NCBI RefSeq assembly: GCF_000934745.1
Contig: NZ_KN882168.1
Location: 186,001-250,000 of the forward strand
Length of the DNA stretch: 64,000 nucleotides
Source of the DNA: Desulfonatronum thioautotrophicum
GTDB lineage: Bacteria > Desulfobacterota > Desulfovibrionia > Desulfovibrionales > Desulfonatronaceae
Direction of reading: 5' to 3'
Part shown: piece after piece, positions 18,335 to 26,195 of the stretch
How positions within the stretch are numbered: position 1 is the stretch's first letter
Layout: each line of letters starts with the position of its first letter
Position numbers and translations under genes: made by a program
Notes under the pieces: model-generated
The model's input: only the letters and a program-made list of their open reading frames with translations
The model's database searches: none
Told to the model about the DNA's origin: nothing

Positions 18335-20515
18335 CTATACCAGCCCCATCCCCCGCAATCGCCCATCCAGATTGGAATACCGCTTTCCGGTTTTGTTATT
18401 GCGAATGGCCATGGCCAGGGCTTTCTTCGTCCCCACAAGGACCACAAGGCGTCTGCCTCTGGTGATGCCGGTGTAGATCAGGTTGCGCTGGAGCATGATG
18501 TAATGGGTGGTCAGCACCGGCATGACCACGGCCGGATATTCGCTGCCCTGGGATTTATGCACCGTGGCGGCGTAGGCCAGGACCAGTTCGTCCAGTTCCA
18601 TGAACTCGTAGAGCACGTCCCGGCCATCAAAGCGGACCATGAGTTCACGCATTTCCTGGTCCAGACGAACCACCCGGCCGATGTCACCATTGAAAATTTC
18701 CTTGTCGTAGTTGTTGCGGATCTGCATGACCTTGTCGCCGACGCGAAACTTCCGGGCTCCACGCTCAACGCATGGGCCGGAGGGGTTCAGCGCCTCCTGG
18801 AGTACCTGGTTCAGATTGCCCGCACCGATGACACCTCGGTGCATGGGCGAGAGGACCTGTATGTCATTGATCGGGTCCAGACCGAATCTGCCGGGAATGC
18901 GATTCTTGACCAAATTGATGATCACTTCCAGGGCCTTTTCCGGCTCCTCCTGGTGGATGAAGTAGAAATCGTCCGGGTCTTGCCTGGGCTGGAGTCCAGG
19001 CAGATGACCGGCATTGATCCGGTGGGCGTTGATGATGATGGAACTGTCCTGAGCCTGGCGGAAGATCTCGTTCAGCGTCACCACGGGAACGACCCCGGAA
19101 GCAATGACGTCGCGCAGCACGTTGCCCGCCCCGACCGAGGGGAGTTGGTCGATGTCGCCCACCAGCACAACCGCGCATCCCGGCGGTACGGCCTGGACCA
19201 GGTGGTACATGAGCACCTGATCGATCATCGAGGCTTCGTCCACGACCAGCAGATCAGCGGCAAGGGGCTTTTCCGGGTTATGCTTGAAAGAGCCGCTACC
19301 AGGGCTGAATTCCAAAAGCCGGTGGATGGTCTTGGCCTCCTGCCCCGTGGCCTCACTCATCCGCTTCGCGGCCCTGCCCGTGGGCGCTGCCAGCAGGATG
19401 CGCTGGGTCAGCCGGGAGTAGATTTTCAGGATGGACCGGATGATGGTGGTCTTGCCCGTGCCGGGGCCGCCGGTGATCACCACGACCTTGCCGGACAGGA
19501 CGCAACGGACGGCTTCCTGCTGCTTGTCGGCCAATGTCATGCTCATCTGGCCCTGAACCCATTCCAGAGCCTTGTCCACATCCACCCGGCGCACATTTCT
19601 GGGAGCATTGATCAGGACGGACAACCGCTTTGCCGTGCCCACCTCGCAGTGATGATACTTGGCCAGATAGACCGGCCTGCCCAAGTTTTCTTCCTGACTC
19701 GTACTTGGGGAAGGGTCGAGAACGATGCGGTTCTCCAAGGCCAGCCTGGCAATACCCGGCTCCAAGAGCGACCGGTCCACTTCAAGAATCTCGCCAGACT
19801 TGGCGTAAAGGGGCTCTTCCGGAAAAAAGACGTGACCCTCGTCGGCCAGTTCATGCAGTACATGGACGATGCCGGCATCGATGCGCAGGGGTGAATCCGG
19901 GGCAATGCCCAGAGCCTGGGCAATCTTGTCCGCTGTCTTGAATCCGATGCCCCAGATATCCTGGGCAAGTCGGTAAGGATTGTTTTGAACGATGGCGATG
20001 GCCTCGTTGCCGTACTGTTTGTAGATCTTGGCGGCGTACGTCGCACTGACACTATGGCCTTGCAGAAAGATCATCACGCAGCGAATGGCCTTCTGATCCT
20101 CCCAGGCCTGGCGGATCATGTCGATACGTTTCTTCCCGATGCCCTGGACTTCGGCCAGTCGCTCGGCCTGGTGCTCGATGACATCCAGGGCCTGTTCGCC
20201 GAAAAGCTTCACGATACGCCCGGCCATTACCGGGCCGATGCCCTTGATAAGGCCGGAACCGAGGTATTTCTGAATGGCGTGGGCCGTGGCGGGCAGGATC
20301 GTTTCGCAGGACTGGACCTTGAACTGCTGTCCGTATTTGGGATGGGATTCCCACGCTCCCTGCATCTTCAGAATTTCACCAGGGTTGGGCGAAGGCAGGA
20401 TGCCGACCACGGCCACAAGGCCTTCATGCCCCTTGGCTTGCACCTTGGCCACGGCATAGCCGGTCTCTTCATTGGCGTAGGTGATGCGTTCTATCTGGGC
20501 ATGCAGGTAGGACAT
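18335..20515 (-). CDS. recD2: RecD2-type DNA helicase (RecD/TraA family)
   Basis: 726 residues. An N-terminal OB-like region (MSYLHAQIERITYANEETGY) is followed by tandem helix-hairpin-helix segments (LIKGIGPVMAGRIV; VQGIGKKRIDMIRQAW; DIWGIGFKTADKIAQALG). The SF1B helicase core has Walker A GGPGTGKTT, Walker B VVDEASM, and the later motif YAATVHKSQGSEYPAVV. This is RecD2 as found in bacteria lacking RecBC, a 5'-3' helicase in repair. It is divergent from the S24-type repressor gene, and one operator-like repeat lies in the shared upstream region. Control of recD2 by that repressor is possible but unproven. Confidence 0.92.
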   Translation of the reverse strand: MSYLHAQIERITYANEETGYAVAKVQAKGHEGLVAVVGILPSPNPGEILKMQGAWESHPKYGQQFKVQSCETILPATAHAIQKYLGSGLIKGIGPVMAGRIVKLFGEQALDVIEHQAERLAEVQGIGKKRIDMIRQAWEDQKAIRCVMIFLQGHSVSATYAAKIYKQYGNEAIAIVQNNPYRLAQDIWGIGFKTADKIAQALGIAPDSPLRIDAGIVHVLHELADEGHVFFPEEPLYAKSGEILEVDRSLLEPGIARLALENRIVLDPSPSTSQEENLGRPVYLAKYHHCEVGTAKRLSVLINAPRNVRRVDVDKALEWVQGQMSMTLADKQQEAVRCVLSGKVVVITGGPGTGKTTIIRSILKIYSRLTQRILLAAPTGRAAKRMSEATGQEAKTIHRLLEFSPGSGSFKHNPEKPLAADLLVVDEASMIDQVLMYHLVQAVPPGCAVVLVGDIDQLPSVGAGNVLRDVIASGVVPVVTLNEIFRQAQDSSIIINAHRINAGHLPGLQPRQDPDDFYFIHQEEPEKALEVIINLVKNRIPGRFGLDPINDIQVLSPMHRGVIGAGNLNQVLQEALNPSGPCVERGARKFRVGDKVMQIRNNYDKEIFNGDIGRVVRLDQEMRELMVRFDGRDVLYEFMELDELVLAYAATVHKSQGSEYPAVVMPVLTTHYIMLQRNLIYTGITRGRRLVVLVGTKKALAMAIRNNKTGKRYSNLDGRLRGMGLV

Positions 20516-20576
20516 GACGGGAACCTTCTGAACATCGTGGACGTTGAGATCCTGAATATGAAGGAGTTCGGAGTGC

Positions 20577-20606
20577 TTGACAATCGATTAACCTTAGTAA
20601 ATAGTC
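20577..20606 (+). promoter_or_regulatory. Repressor promoter with operator-like 17-bp repeat (copy 1)
   Basis: TTGACA (20577-20582) is followed by the 17-mer ATTAACCTTAGTAAATA at 20587-20603, whose right end holds a -10-like TAAATA. A start of transcription about 7 bases later would fall at or next to the ATG (20612). Together with the absence of a ribosome-binding site, this suggests a leaderless mRNA, as for lambda cI. The core TTAAC-N4-GTAA is an imperfect palindrome. The same 17-mer with one change occurs at 21260-21276. Confidence 0.55.
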
Positions 20607-20611
20607 TTTCC

Positions 20612-21241
20612 ATGCAGTTCGACGACTTCTTCAAACGCGCATCCCAGGTCGCCGAGATCGGCAGCCAGAAAGACCTGGCCAACCTGCTGGGCATTGAGCC
20701 TCCGGCCATCACCTTGGCCAAGACCCGAGGCGTACCCAAAAGTTGGGCCTTGACCCTGGCCAACATGTTCGGGGTGAACTTGGAATGGCTGAAAACCGGA
20801 ACCGGGCCGATCTATCAATCCGACAGGCCCAGGACCACGCTCATTCCCAAGGTTTCCGCCAAGGCCTGCGCCGGTACCGGCTCACTGGAAGTCCAGGACA
20901 ATATCATTAGCGAGATTCCCTTTGCCCGTGCCTGGGTCAGCCAAAAAGGTCAACCGGAGCGCATGGTGGTCATGGACGTGGTGGGTGACAGCATGTCTCC
21001 AGAGTTGGAACCCGGCGACAGCGTACTGATCGACCAGAGCCAGACGGAGATTTTGAGCAACAACCTCTACGTATTGGGCCACCTGGATGTTTTGCAGATC
21101 AAAAGAGTCCAGGCCCGTCCCGGCCTGATCACCCTGTACAGCGCCAACCAGCGCTATCAGCCGGTCACGCTCCAGGGTGACGAAATCGAGACCTTGCGCA
21201 TCATTGGCCGGGTGCTGTGGAGCAGCCGGAATTACGCGTGA
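20612..21241 (+). CDS. CI/LexA-like repressor with S24 autoprotease domain
   Basis: 209 residues from ATG 20612. The N-terminal domain (1-65) is a phage CI-type helix-turn-helix (SQKDLANLLGIEPPAITLA, then VPKSWALTLANMFGVNLEWL). A hinge contains an Ala87-Gly88 pair, the kind of site cut in LexA/CI autoproteolysis. The C-terminal S24 domain has Ser127 in VVGDSMSPELEPGD and Lys164 in DVLQIKRV, the catalytic dyad. The expected behaviour is repression of nearby SOS-type genes until RecA-stimulated self-cleavage. The frame is open far upstream, antisense to recD2, but the conserved part and the promoter place the start here. It heads the zinc-ribbon/umuD/rdgC/umuC cassette. Confidence 0.85.
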   Translation: MQFDDFFKRASQVAEIGSQKDLANLLGIEPPAITLAKTRGVPKSWALTLANMFGVNLEWLKTGTGPIYQSDRPRTTLIPKVSAKACAGTGSLEVQDNIISEIPFARAWVSQKGQPERMVVMDVVGDSMSPELEPGDSVLIDQSQTEILSNNLYVLGHLDVLQIKRVQARPGLITLYSANQRYQPVTLQGDEIETLRIIGRVLWSSRNYA

Positions 21242-21247
21242 TATTTT

Positions 21248-21282
21248 TTTACCCAGATCATTAACATTAGTAAATACAGGAG
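21248..21282 (+). promoter_or_regulatory. Promoter/operator with 17-bp repeat (copy 2) and ribosome-binding site of the zinc-ribbon gene
   Basis: TTTACC (-35-like, 21248-21253), a 17-base spacer and TAAATA (-10-like, 21271-21276) overlap the 17-mer ATTAACATTAGTAAATA at 21260-21276. This is a near copy of the one at the repressor promoter. AGGAG (21278-21282) then serves the ATG at 21290. The position is what one expects of an operator for the upstream repressor. Confidence 0.5.
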
Positions 21283-21289
21283 AAACACC

Positions 21290-21448
21290 ATGCAACAGCG
21301 GTATTGCGAATGCGGTCATCCGGTAACCGTGGCGTATGTGATCACGAACAAAGGGGTTCGGCACCTGTATCAGCCCAGGGCCAAAATGATAAAGCTGATG
21401 TGTTGCCCGAACTGCGGCAAGCCCATCAATATCGACAACCTGAAATAA
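21290..21448 (+). CDS. Small zinc-ribbon protein (Com-like), 52 residues
   Basis: A short gene with a good AGGAG site 7 bases before ATG 21290. The protein begins MQQRYCECGHPVTV and ends with MCCPNCGKPINIDNLK. CxC near the N-terminus and CPxCG near the C-terminus form a likely four-cysteine zinc ribbon, recalling the small Com proteins of Mu-like phages. It lies between the repressor and umuD and is preceded by the second operator-like repeat, so it is probably the first gene of the repressed operon. The function is unknown; a nucleic-acid-binding role is a guess. Confidence 0.65.
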   Translation: MQQRYCECGHPVTVAYVITNKGVRHLYQPRAKMIKLMCCPNCGKPINIDNLK

Positions 21449-21471
21449 GTGGACCGCGCAGGGACGTTTTC

Positions 21472-21906
21472 ATGAGAGGAAATCTTGACCAGGTGGTCCG
21501 GCTGGTCCGGCGCACCACGCTGAAAACGCCCCTGCTGCTGTGCCGGATACCCGCGGGATTCCCTTCGCCGGCCGAGGACTTCCTGGAAAAGCGCCTGGAT
21601 CTGAACGAATACCTGGTCAGGAACCCACCAGCCACGTTTCTGGTCCGGGTCTGCGGCCAGTCCATGAGGGACGCGGGGATATTTGACGGGGACATGCTCG
21701 TCGTGGACAAGTCGCTGCAGCCCTTCAACGGGTGCGTCGTCGTTGCCATCGTTCATGGAGAGTTCACCGTCAAAACCTTGCGGCTACGTAACGGCAAGGC
21801 CTATCTCGAACCTGCCAACAGTGCCTTCAAAGACATCGAGGTCACCCCGGAAATGGGCTGTGAAGTGTGGGGCGTGGTGAACAGCGTCATCCGGAAAATG
21901 CTTTGA
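21472..21906 (+). CDS. umuD: UmuD-like translesion-synthesis regulator (S24 peptidase)
   Basis: 144 residues. The N-terminal arm carries the cleavage site IPAGFPSPAEDF (cut expected between Ala28 and Gly29; E. coli has Cys-Gly). LDLNEYLVRNP follows, as in canonical UmuD. The S24 catalytic pair is Ser64 (VCGQSMRDAGI) and Lys101 (GEFTVKTLRL), spaced as in E. coli UmuD (60/97). Activated RecA should trigger self-cleavage to UmuD', which joins UmuC as DNA polymerase V. AGGGA precedes the ATG. umuC is not adjacent: an RdgC-like gene lies in between. Confidence 0.9.
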   Translation: MRGNLDQVVRLVRRTTLKTPLLLCRIPAGFPSPAEDFLEKRLDLNEYLVRNPPATFLVRVCGQSMRDAGIFDGDMLVVDKSLQPFNGCVVVAIVHGEFTVKTLRLRNGKAYLEPANSAFKDIEVTPEMGCEVWGVVNSVIRKML

Positions 21907-21983
21907 ACCCTCCTGCTGTCGCTTGCCACCAACCACAAGTTCGACGACAGTTTTTCATCCACGTTCATCCATCAACCACCCCG

Positions 21984-22142
21984 TCACCATTTCTCTGGCC
22001 AAAGGTTGTCCAGCCAGGACGTGTCCGGCAAACCGCTTCGCATGGCGTCCTTGACCTTCAGCCAGCCCTCTCTTAGGGGAAGCTCGCGCGTCATGCCCTT
22101 TTTTGTGACCCGTTTCACCCGGCCTTGGCGTTCGCTGTTCAT
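21984..22142 (-). CDS. Possible small basic protein, 52 residues
   Basis: In the 310-base gap between umuD and the RdgC-like gene a reverse-strand frame encodes a plausible small protein. It has a basic N-terminus with RVKRVTKKGMTRELPLREGW and ends LPDTSWLDNLWPEKW. No clear ribosome-binding site is seen, and the frame is open about 30 bases further up without a better start. Composition looks protein-like, but no family is recognised. It may also be chance. Confidence 0.25.
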   Translation of the reverse strand: MNSERQGRVKRVTKKGMTRELPLREGWLKVKDAMRSGLPDTSWLDNLWPEKW

Positions 22143-22216
22143 GGCGATTTTCAGGGCCGATTCGCATTCCCGATTTCTTCATGAAACCTAAGCCCGCTAC
22201 AAGAGGAGCATTGTTC

Positions 22217-23338
22217 ATGGGATTTTTCAGTTCCGCCTCGCACGTATCACGTTTTGTCCTGCATGACCTGGATGTCACGGAGTTCAAGGAAAGGCTGACG
22301 GCCTTCTCCTTTCAGGATATCGAAGATTCAGCTGAAGAGTTTTCCGTCGGCTGGACCTCCATCGACGATCTGGACGACGTGGCATTCGCCCGGTCGCCAA
22401 TTCAAAAGGGCACACTTTACACCTGGGCCTTGCGCATGGATACGCGTAAGGTCAAGCCCGCTGTTCTGAGTCGCCTGACCAAAAAACGCATCGCTGAAGA
22501 AGCCGAGCGGGAGGGCAAGTCCGTACCCAAGGACCGTCGTCAGGAGATCAAGGAGCAGACCAGGTTGCACCTGCTGATGAAGACCCAGCCCGAGGCCAGA
22601 ACCGTCGACGTCCTCTACGCTCCCCAGGAAGAGATGCTCTATTTCTTCTCCAACAACAAATTCGCGGTGGAGACCTTCACCGAGCTTTTTGAACAAACCT
22701 TCGGCATGGAACTGGAGCGTCTGACTCCCGCCTGGCTGGCCAAGCGTTTAGCGGGCCAGAAAAAGGCCGAAGAAGTTTTCGAAGCCGGTATCGACGTCTA
22801 CGACGCTCCACTACCCACGACAATTCCCTCGTTATTCCTGGCTGACCTGCTACGCAAAGCCGTGGACGGAGAATCCGTCAACGGGGTGCATCTGGAGTCC
22901 GGAGGCAAAGTTGCTCTGGAAAAACTCGTCGGCGACGGTCTGGAAAAATGCACGGTCTCCGGTTGGCAAGGCGATCCCATGGATGAACTGCTCATCGCCA
23001 TGGCCGATACCAAACGCATCTCCGCGGCAAACCTGATTCTGAACGACGAAAACACTCAGGAATCCTGGACTGTCAGTGTCAACGCCAACTTCGAGATGAA
23101 CGTCAAAACGCCCAAGATTGATGTCCAGGACAAGGAAGATCTGGACGGGCTGTTTCTGGAAAAGTTTTTTCTGGTTGAGCGGTTCTTTCAAATGTGGGAC
23201 GAACTGTACAAAAACTTTCTCGCAACCTGGACGCCTGGCTTGGAAGGTGAAATCGTTGCCTGGGCAGAACGGTTGGCACCGGGAACGCAGACAAACGATG
23301 TGCATGCGGGAACGGTTGCAGACTCCCACGCCGGGTAG
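22217..23338 (+). CDS. RdgC-like recombination-associated protein
   Basis: 373 residues from ATG 22217, with AGAGGAG 9 bases upstream. The pattern follows the RdgC family. An N-terminal domain has VGWTSIDD and is followed by the charged helix KKRIAEEAEREGKSVPKDRR and EIKEQTRLHLLMKTQPEA. Then comes LYFFSNNKFAVETFTELFE and a variable C-terminus. RdgC of E. coli forms a ring on DNA and limits RecA access. The homology is judged by eye. It sits between umuD and umuC on the same strand, where it could modulate RecA activity during the SOS response; that role is inference. There is no signal peptide or membrane segment. Confidence 0.65.
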   Translation: MGFFSSASHVSRFVLHDLDVTEFKERLTAFSFQDIEDSAEEFSVGWTSIDDLDDVAFARSPIQKGTLYTWALRMDTRKVKPAVLSRLTKKRIAEEAEREGKSVPKDRRQEIKEQTRLHLLMKTQPEARTVDVLYAPQEEMLYFFSNNKFAVETFTELFEQTFGMELERLTPAWLAKRLAGQKKAEEVFEAGIDVYDAPLPTTIPSLFLADLLRKAVDGESVNGVHLESGGKVALEKLVGDGLEKCTVSGWQGDPMDELLIAMADTKRISAANLILNDENTQESWTVSVNANFEMNVKTPKIDVQDKEDLDGLFLEKFFLVERFFQMWDELYKNFLATWTPGLEGEIVAWAERLAPGTQTNDVHAGTVADSHAG

Positions 23339-23400
23339 GACAGGGCATCAGCCCTCACCCTTGTTTCGGCCCTGCCAACGGACAAAACCCAAGTTTGACC

Positions 23401-24693
23401 GTGCCTCCCTCGACCCTCTTCGCCCTGCTGGACTGCAACAATTTCTACGCATCCTGCGAACGGGCCTTCAACCCCAAGCTGCGGGGCAGGCCCATTGTGG
23501 TTCTGTCCAACAACGACGGCTGCGTTATTGCCCGCTCCAACGAAGCCAAGGCCCTGGACATCCCCATGGGCGCGCCGGCATTCAAATTCCAGCCACTATT
23601 CAGAAAGCATGGCGTCCACGTTTTTTCCTCCAACTTCGCCCTGTATGGCGACATGTCCCGCCGTGTGATGGAGACGGCCTCGCGCTTCACCCCGGATCTG
23701 GAAGTCTACTCCATCGATGAAGCGTTTCTGCGTCTGGATCGAATGCATAACCATCCCCAGGACTTGGCCCGGAACATCAGATCCACGATTCTCCAATGGA
23801 CCGGGATACCCGTTTCCATCGGCATAGGCTCGACCAAAACCCTGGCCAAGATCGCCAACCGGGTGGCCAAAAAGCAACCGGAGTACGGCGGAACTTTCAG
23901 TCTTGTGGATTGCCCGGACCATGATCGGATTATGGCCGGAATCGCCATCGAGGACGTTTGGGGCATCGGGCGGCAGTACAGCAAGAAGCTGCGCGAGTTC
24001 GGGATTGGCAACGCCCTGCAATTCAGCAAGCTGGAAAAAGATTGGGTGAAGCAGCGCATGACCGTGAACGGGATGCACACCCTGTTGGAACTCCAGGGCA
24101 TTCCGTGCATCCCTCTGGATCAGACCGTGGCCACGCCAAAGAGTATCGTTTGCTCGCGGACCTTCGCCAAAGCGGTCATGGACAAAGTACAGCTTGAGCA
24201 GATCGTTTGCGGCTACGCGGCCAGAGTCGGGGAGCGGCTTCGCGGCCGGAGGTGCGTGGCCGGACAGCTTCAGGTATTCTTACTCACGGACCGCTTTCGC
24301 CTGGACAGACCGCAATACAGCAACGCGGCCACCATCTCCCTGGCCGTCCCCTCAAACCACACGCCGGACCTGATCCGTGCGGCCCAGAGAGTCCTGAAGC
24401 AGATATTCCGGTCGGGCTACGAGTACCGCAAGGCCGGGGTGATGCTCTTCGGAATCGAGAAGGAGCAGTGCCGCAGGCTGAATCTGTTCGAACCGTCGCC
24501 GGAGAATAGGGCGCGGAACAAGGCCCTGATGGACACCATGGATCGGATCAACACCCGCTGGGGAGCCATGACCATGCGGGTGGCCTCTGAGGGGACCGAC
24601 AAAAGATGGGTGATGCGGCAGGCGCACTTGAGCCCGAGGTACACGACGGACTGGAAGGATTTGCCGAGGGCGTGGATCGTTAAGGAATCATGA
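23401..24693 (+). CDS. umuC: UmuC-like DNA polymerase V catalytic subunit (Y family)
   Basis: About 430 residues. Polymerase motifs are intact: LLDCNNFYASCERAF (first metal Asp), VVLSNNDGCVIARSNEAK, YSIDEAFLRL (catalytic Asp-Glu), and VSIGIGSTKTLAKIAN. They are followed by the helix-hairpin-helix DVWGIGRQYSKKL, the little-finger region, and a C-terminal tail with LSPRYTTDWKDLP typical of UmuC. No ATG is near the N-terminus; GTG 23401 or TTG 23395 is the start, both with weak ribosome-binding sites. It performs error-prone synthesis past lesions together with UmuD'. It is the last gene of the cassette begun by the S24 repressor. Confidence 0.9.
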   Translation: MPPSTLFALLDCNNFYASCERAFNPKLRGRPIVVLSNNDGCVIARSNEAKALDIPMGAPAFKFQPLFRKHGVHVFSSNFALYGDMSRRVMETASRFTPDLEVYSIDEAFLRLDRMHNHPQDLARNIRSTILQWTGIPVSIGIGSTKTLAKIANRVAKKQPEYGGTFSLVDCPDHDRIMAGIAIEDVWGIGRQYSKKLREFGIGNALQFSKLEKDWVKQRMTVNGMHTLLELQGIPCIPLDQTVATPKSIVCSRTFAKAVMDKVQLEQIVCGYAARVGERLRGRRCVAGQLQVFLLTDRFRLDRPQYSNAATISLAVPSNHTPDLIRAAQRVLKQIFRSGYEYRKAGVMLFGIEKEQCRRLNLFEPSPENRARNKALMDTMDRINTRWGAMTMRVASEGTDKRWVMRQAHLSPRYTTDWKDLPRAWIVKES

Positions 24694-24855
24694 GGGACAG
24701 GCCGGATAATCCCGACTCCCGGCAAACAAATCCCGCGCATTCCGACCGATAGCGAAAAACGCAAGACCATTGCATGCCGGAAACAGGTCGGCAATCCAGG
24801 AAGAACGCTACAACTCGGAATTCAAAAAAACAACTTTGATGTTGGCTATTTTATC

Positions 24856-25323
24856 ATGAAGCTACAATGGAGAGACCTGGACCTTGAGCGTGGCTTTATC
24901 TCAATCCGTGATCCCAAGGGCAAGCCTACTACCCTACCCTTGAGCGAGGCGGCCTTGAGCGTGTTCAAGGGCATTCCCAGGCAAGAGAGCAATTGTCACC
25001 TGTTCCTTGCCAAGGTCAGCCCCGGCCATTTGGCGGACATGAACCGGCCCCTTCGGAAGCTGAAGCAGGCGGCGAACCTTCCGACGGACTTCCGCATTTG
25101 CCATGGGTTGAGACATCATTTTGCTTCGACCCTGGCAAGCAAGGGTGTTTCTCTTCACGTTGTCCAAAAGTTGCTGAACCATTCCGACCCCAAGATGACC
25201 ATGAGATATTCCCACCTTCAGGATGAAGCTTTACGGAACGGCGCGGCGGCAATGGCAGATGAACTGAACGGTCCGGCAAAAGTGATTCCTCTGGATCGGC
25301 AACCCCAGGAAGGGGCGGCGTAA
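24856..25323 (+). pseudogene. C-terminal fragment of a tyrosine recombinase (phage-type integrase)
   Basis: 155 residues that match only the second half of the integrase catalytic domain. WRDLDLERGFISIRDPKGK is followed by the HGLRHHFASTLASKG box (His, Arg) and LLNHSDPKMTMRYSH (His and catalytic Tyr). The core-binding domain, N-terminal domain and first catalytic Arg are absent. The frame just upstream does not look like an integrase, so a deletion or rearrangement joint lies near 24850. It is evidence that a mobile element once occupied this region. The fragment should not recombine DNA by itself. Confidence 0.8.
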
Positions 25324-25360
25324 GCTCGTCCCATTGTCAATATGAGTAAAAGGTTATATC

Positions 25361-25690
25361 ATAAACACCTGGACATTTGAATTCATCAATGCCGAGGCTG
25401 AGGAAGAGTTTTTGGCCCTTCCCATGGACACCAAGGCCCGGCTGGACCGGATCATTGGCTTGATCTCGGAACACGGCCTGGAGCGGATCGGAGCCCCATA
25501 CGTCAAGCACCTGCGAGGCAAGCTTTGGGAACTCCGGGCGCATGGACGGACCGGGCAGGCCCAAAGCCTTTACGCAACAATGACCGGGCGACGTGTCATC
25601 ATCTTGCGGACATTTACCAAGAAGACGGCCAAGACTCCCGAGCGGGAAATCTCTTTTGCCCTGGCCAGACTGAAGGAGCTTGAACCATGA
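25361..25690 (+). CDS. HigB/RelE-type toxin (Gp49-like) with a non-standard start
   Basis: About 109 residues. The conserved beginning reads TWTFEFINAEAEEEFLALP and the rest follows the Gp49/HigB pattern (YVKHLRGKLWELRAHG, then GRRVIILRTFTKKTAKTP). The first standard start codon in frame is TTG 25412, which would remove the first strand and helix. Upstream, AAAAGG (25348-25353) is correctly spaced for ATA 25361 or ATC 25358, so one of these rare codons is probably used. Alternatively the start has been mutated. Toxins of this family cut mRNA on the ribosome. The stop overlaps the antitoxin start (ATGA). Confidence 0.7.
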   Translation: MNTWTFEFINAEAEEEFLALPMDTKARLDRIIGLISEHGLERIGAPYVKHLRGKLWELRAHGRTGQAQSLYATMTGRRVIILRTFTKKTAKTPEREISFALARLKELEP

Positions 25691-25971
25691 CCATTCCCTA
25701 TGAACGGACTCGAAGAAAATTTGCCGATGACCCCGAGTTTATCCGGGAGCGGGAGGCCCTGGAGGATGAATTTACCGTAGCCGATGCCATGATCAGGGCG
25801 CGGATTGCGGCGGACCTCACCCAGGCCCAGCTTGCCGAACGTATGGGCGTTTCTCAACCAGCCATTGCCAAGCTGGAATCGGGAAAGTCGGTTAGCCTGA
25901 ACTCACTCAAGAGATATGCCCAGGCCACCGGGACAAAATTGAAAGTGGAGTTTATCCCAAGGCCAGCATGA
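25687..25971 (+). CDS. HigA-type antitoxin (XRE helix-turn-helix)
   Basis: 94 residues. The helix-turn-helix is in AADLTQAQLAERMGVSQPAI, followed by AKLESGKSVSLNSLKRYAQATG and a beta-strand tail LKVEFI. It neutralises the HigB-type toxin encoded immediately upstream and probably represses the operon through its DNA-binding domain. The order toxin then antitoxin, with a 4-base overlap, is typical of higBA. Confidence 0.85.
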   Translation: MTIPYERTRRKFADDPEFIREREALEDEFTVADAMIRARIAADLTQAQLAERMGVSQPAIAKLESGKSVSLNSLKRYAQATGTKLKVEFIPRPA

Positions 25972-26168
25972 CGACAATTGAACCACGGATCAGAAAGCTT
26001 GAGCACTTACGAGCAAACGTACAGCAGGACGGAACCAGGTTGCTCCTGATCGACCCAGGCCAAGCCCTGCCGGTGGAGATTGGACTTGGCGTGATCGTGG
26101 TCAAAGCAAGGATACCAGACCCGGCTAGGACGGGGTTGTCGTCAATATGGTGCTGGTGGATAATTTGA
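25968..26168 (+). CDS. Short frame coupled to the antitoxin gene, unknown
   Basis: 66 codons starting at an ATG that overlaps the antitoxin stop by 4 bases. The first part (TIEPRIRKLEHLRANVQQDG) looks like a real helical protein. The end (ARTGLSSIWCWWII) does not, so this is probably the start of a truncated gene. No family is recognised. Confidence 0.3.
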   Translation: MTTIEPRIRKLEHLRANVQQDGTRLLLIDPGQALPVEIGLGVIVVKARIPDPARTGLSSIWCWWII

Positions 26169-26195
26169 GATTGACCTTCAACGAAGCATGAGACC

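Noticed and set aside
18503-19894. 463-codon forward frame
   Set aside because: Antisense to recD2, with no recognisable protein features.
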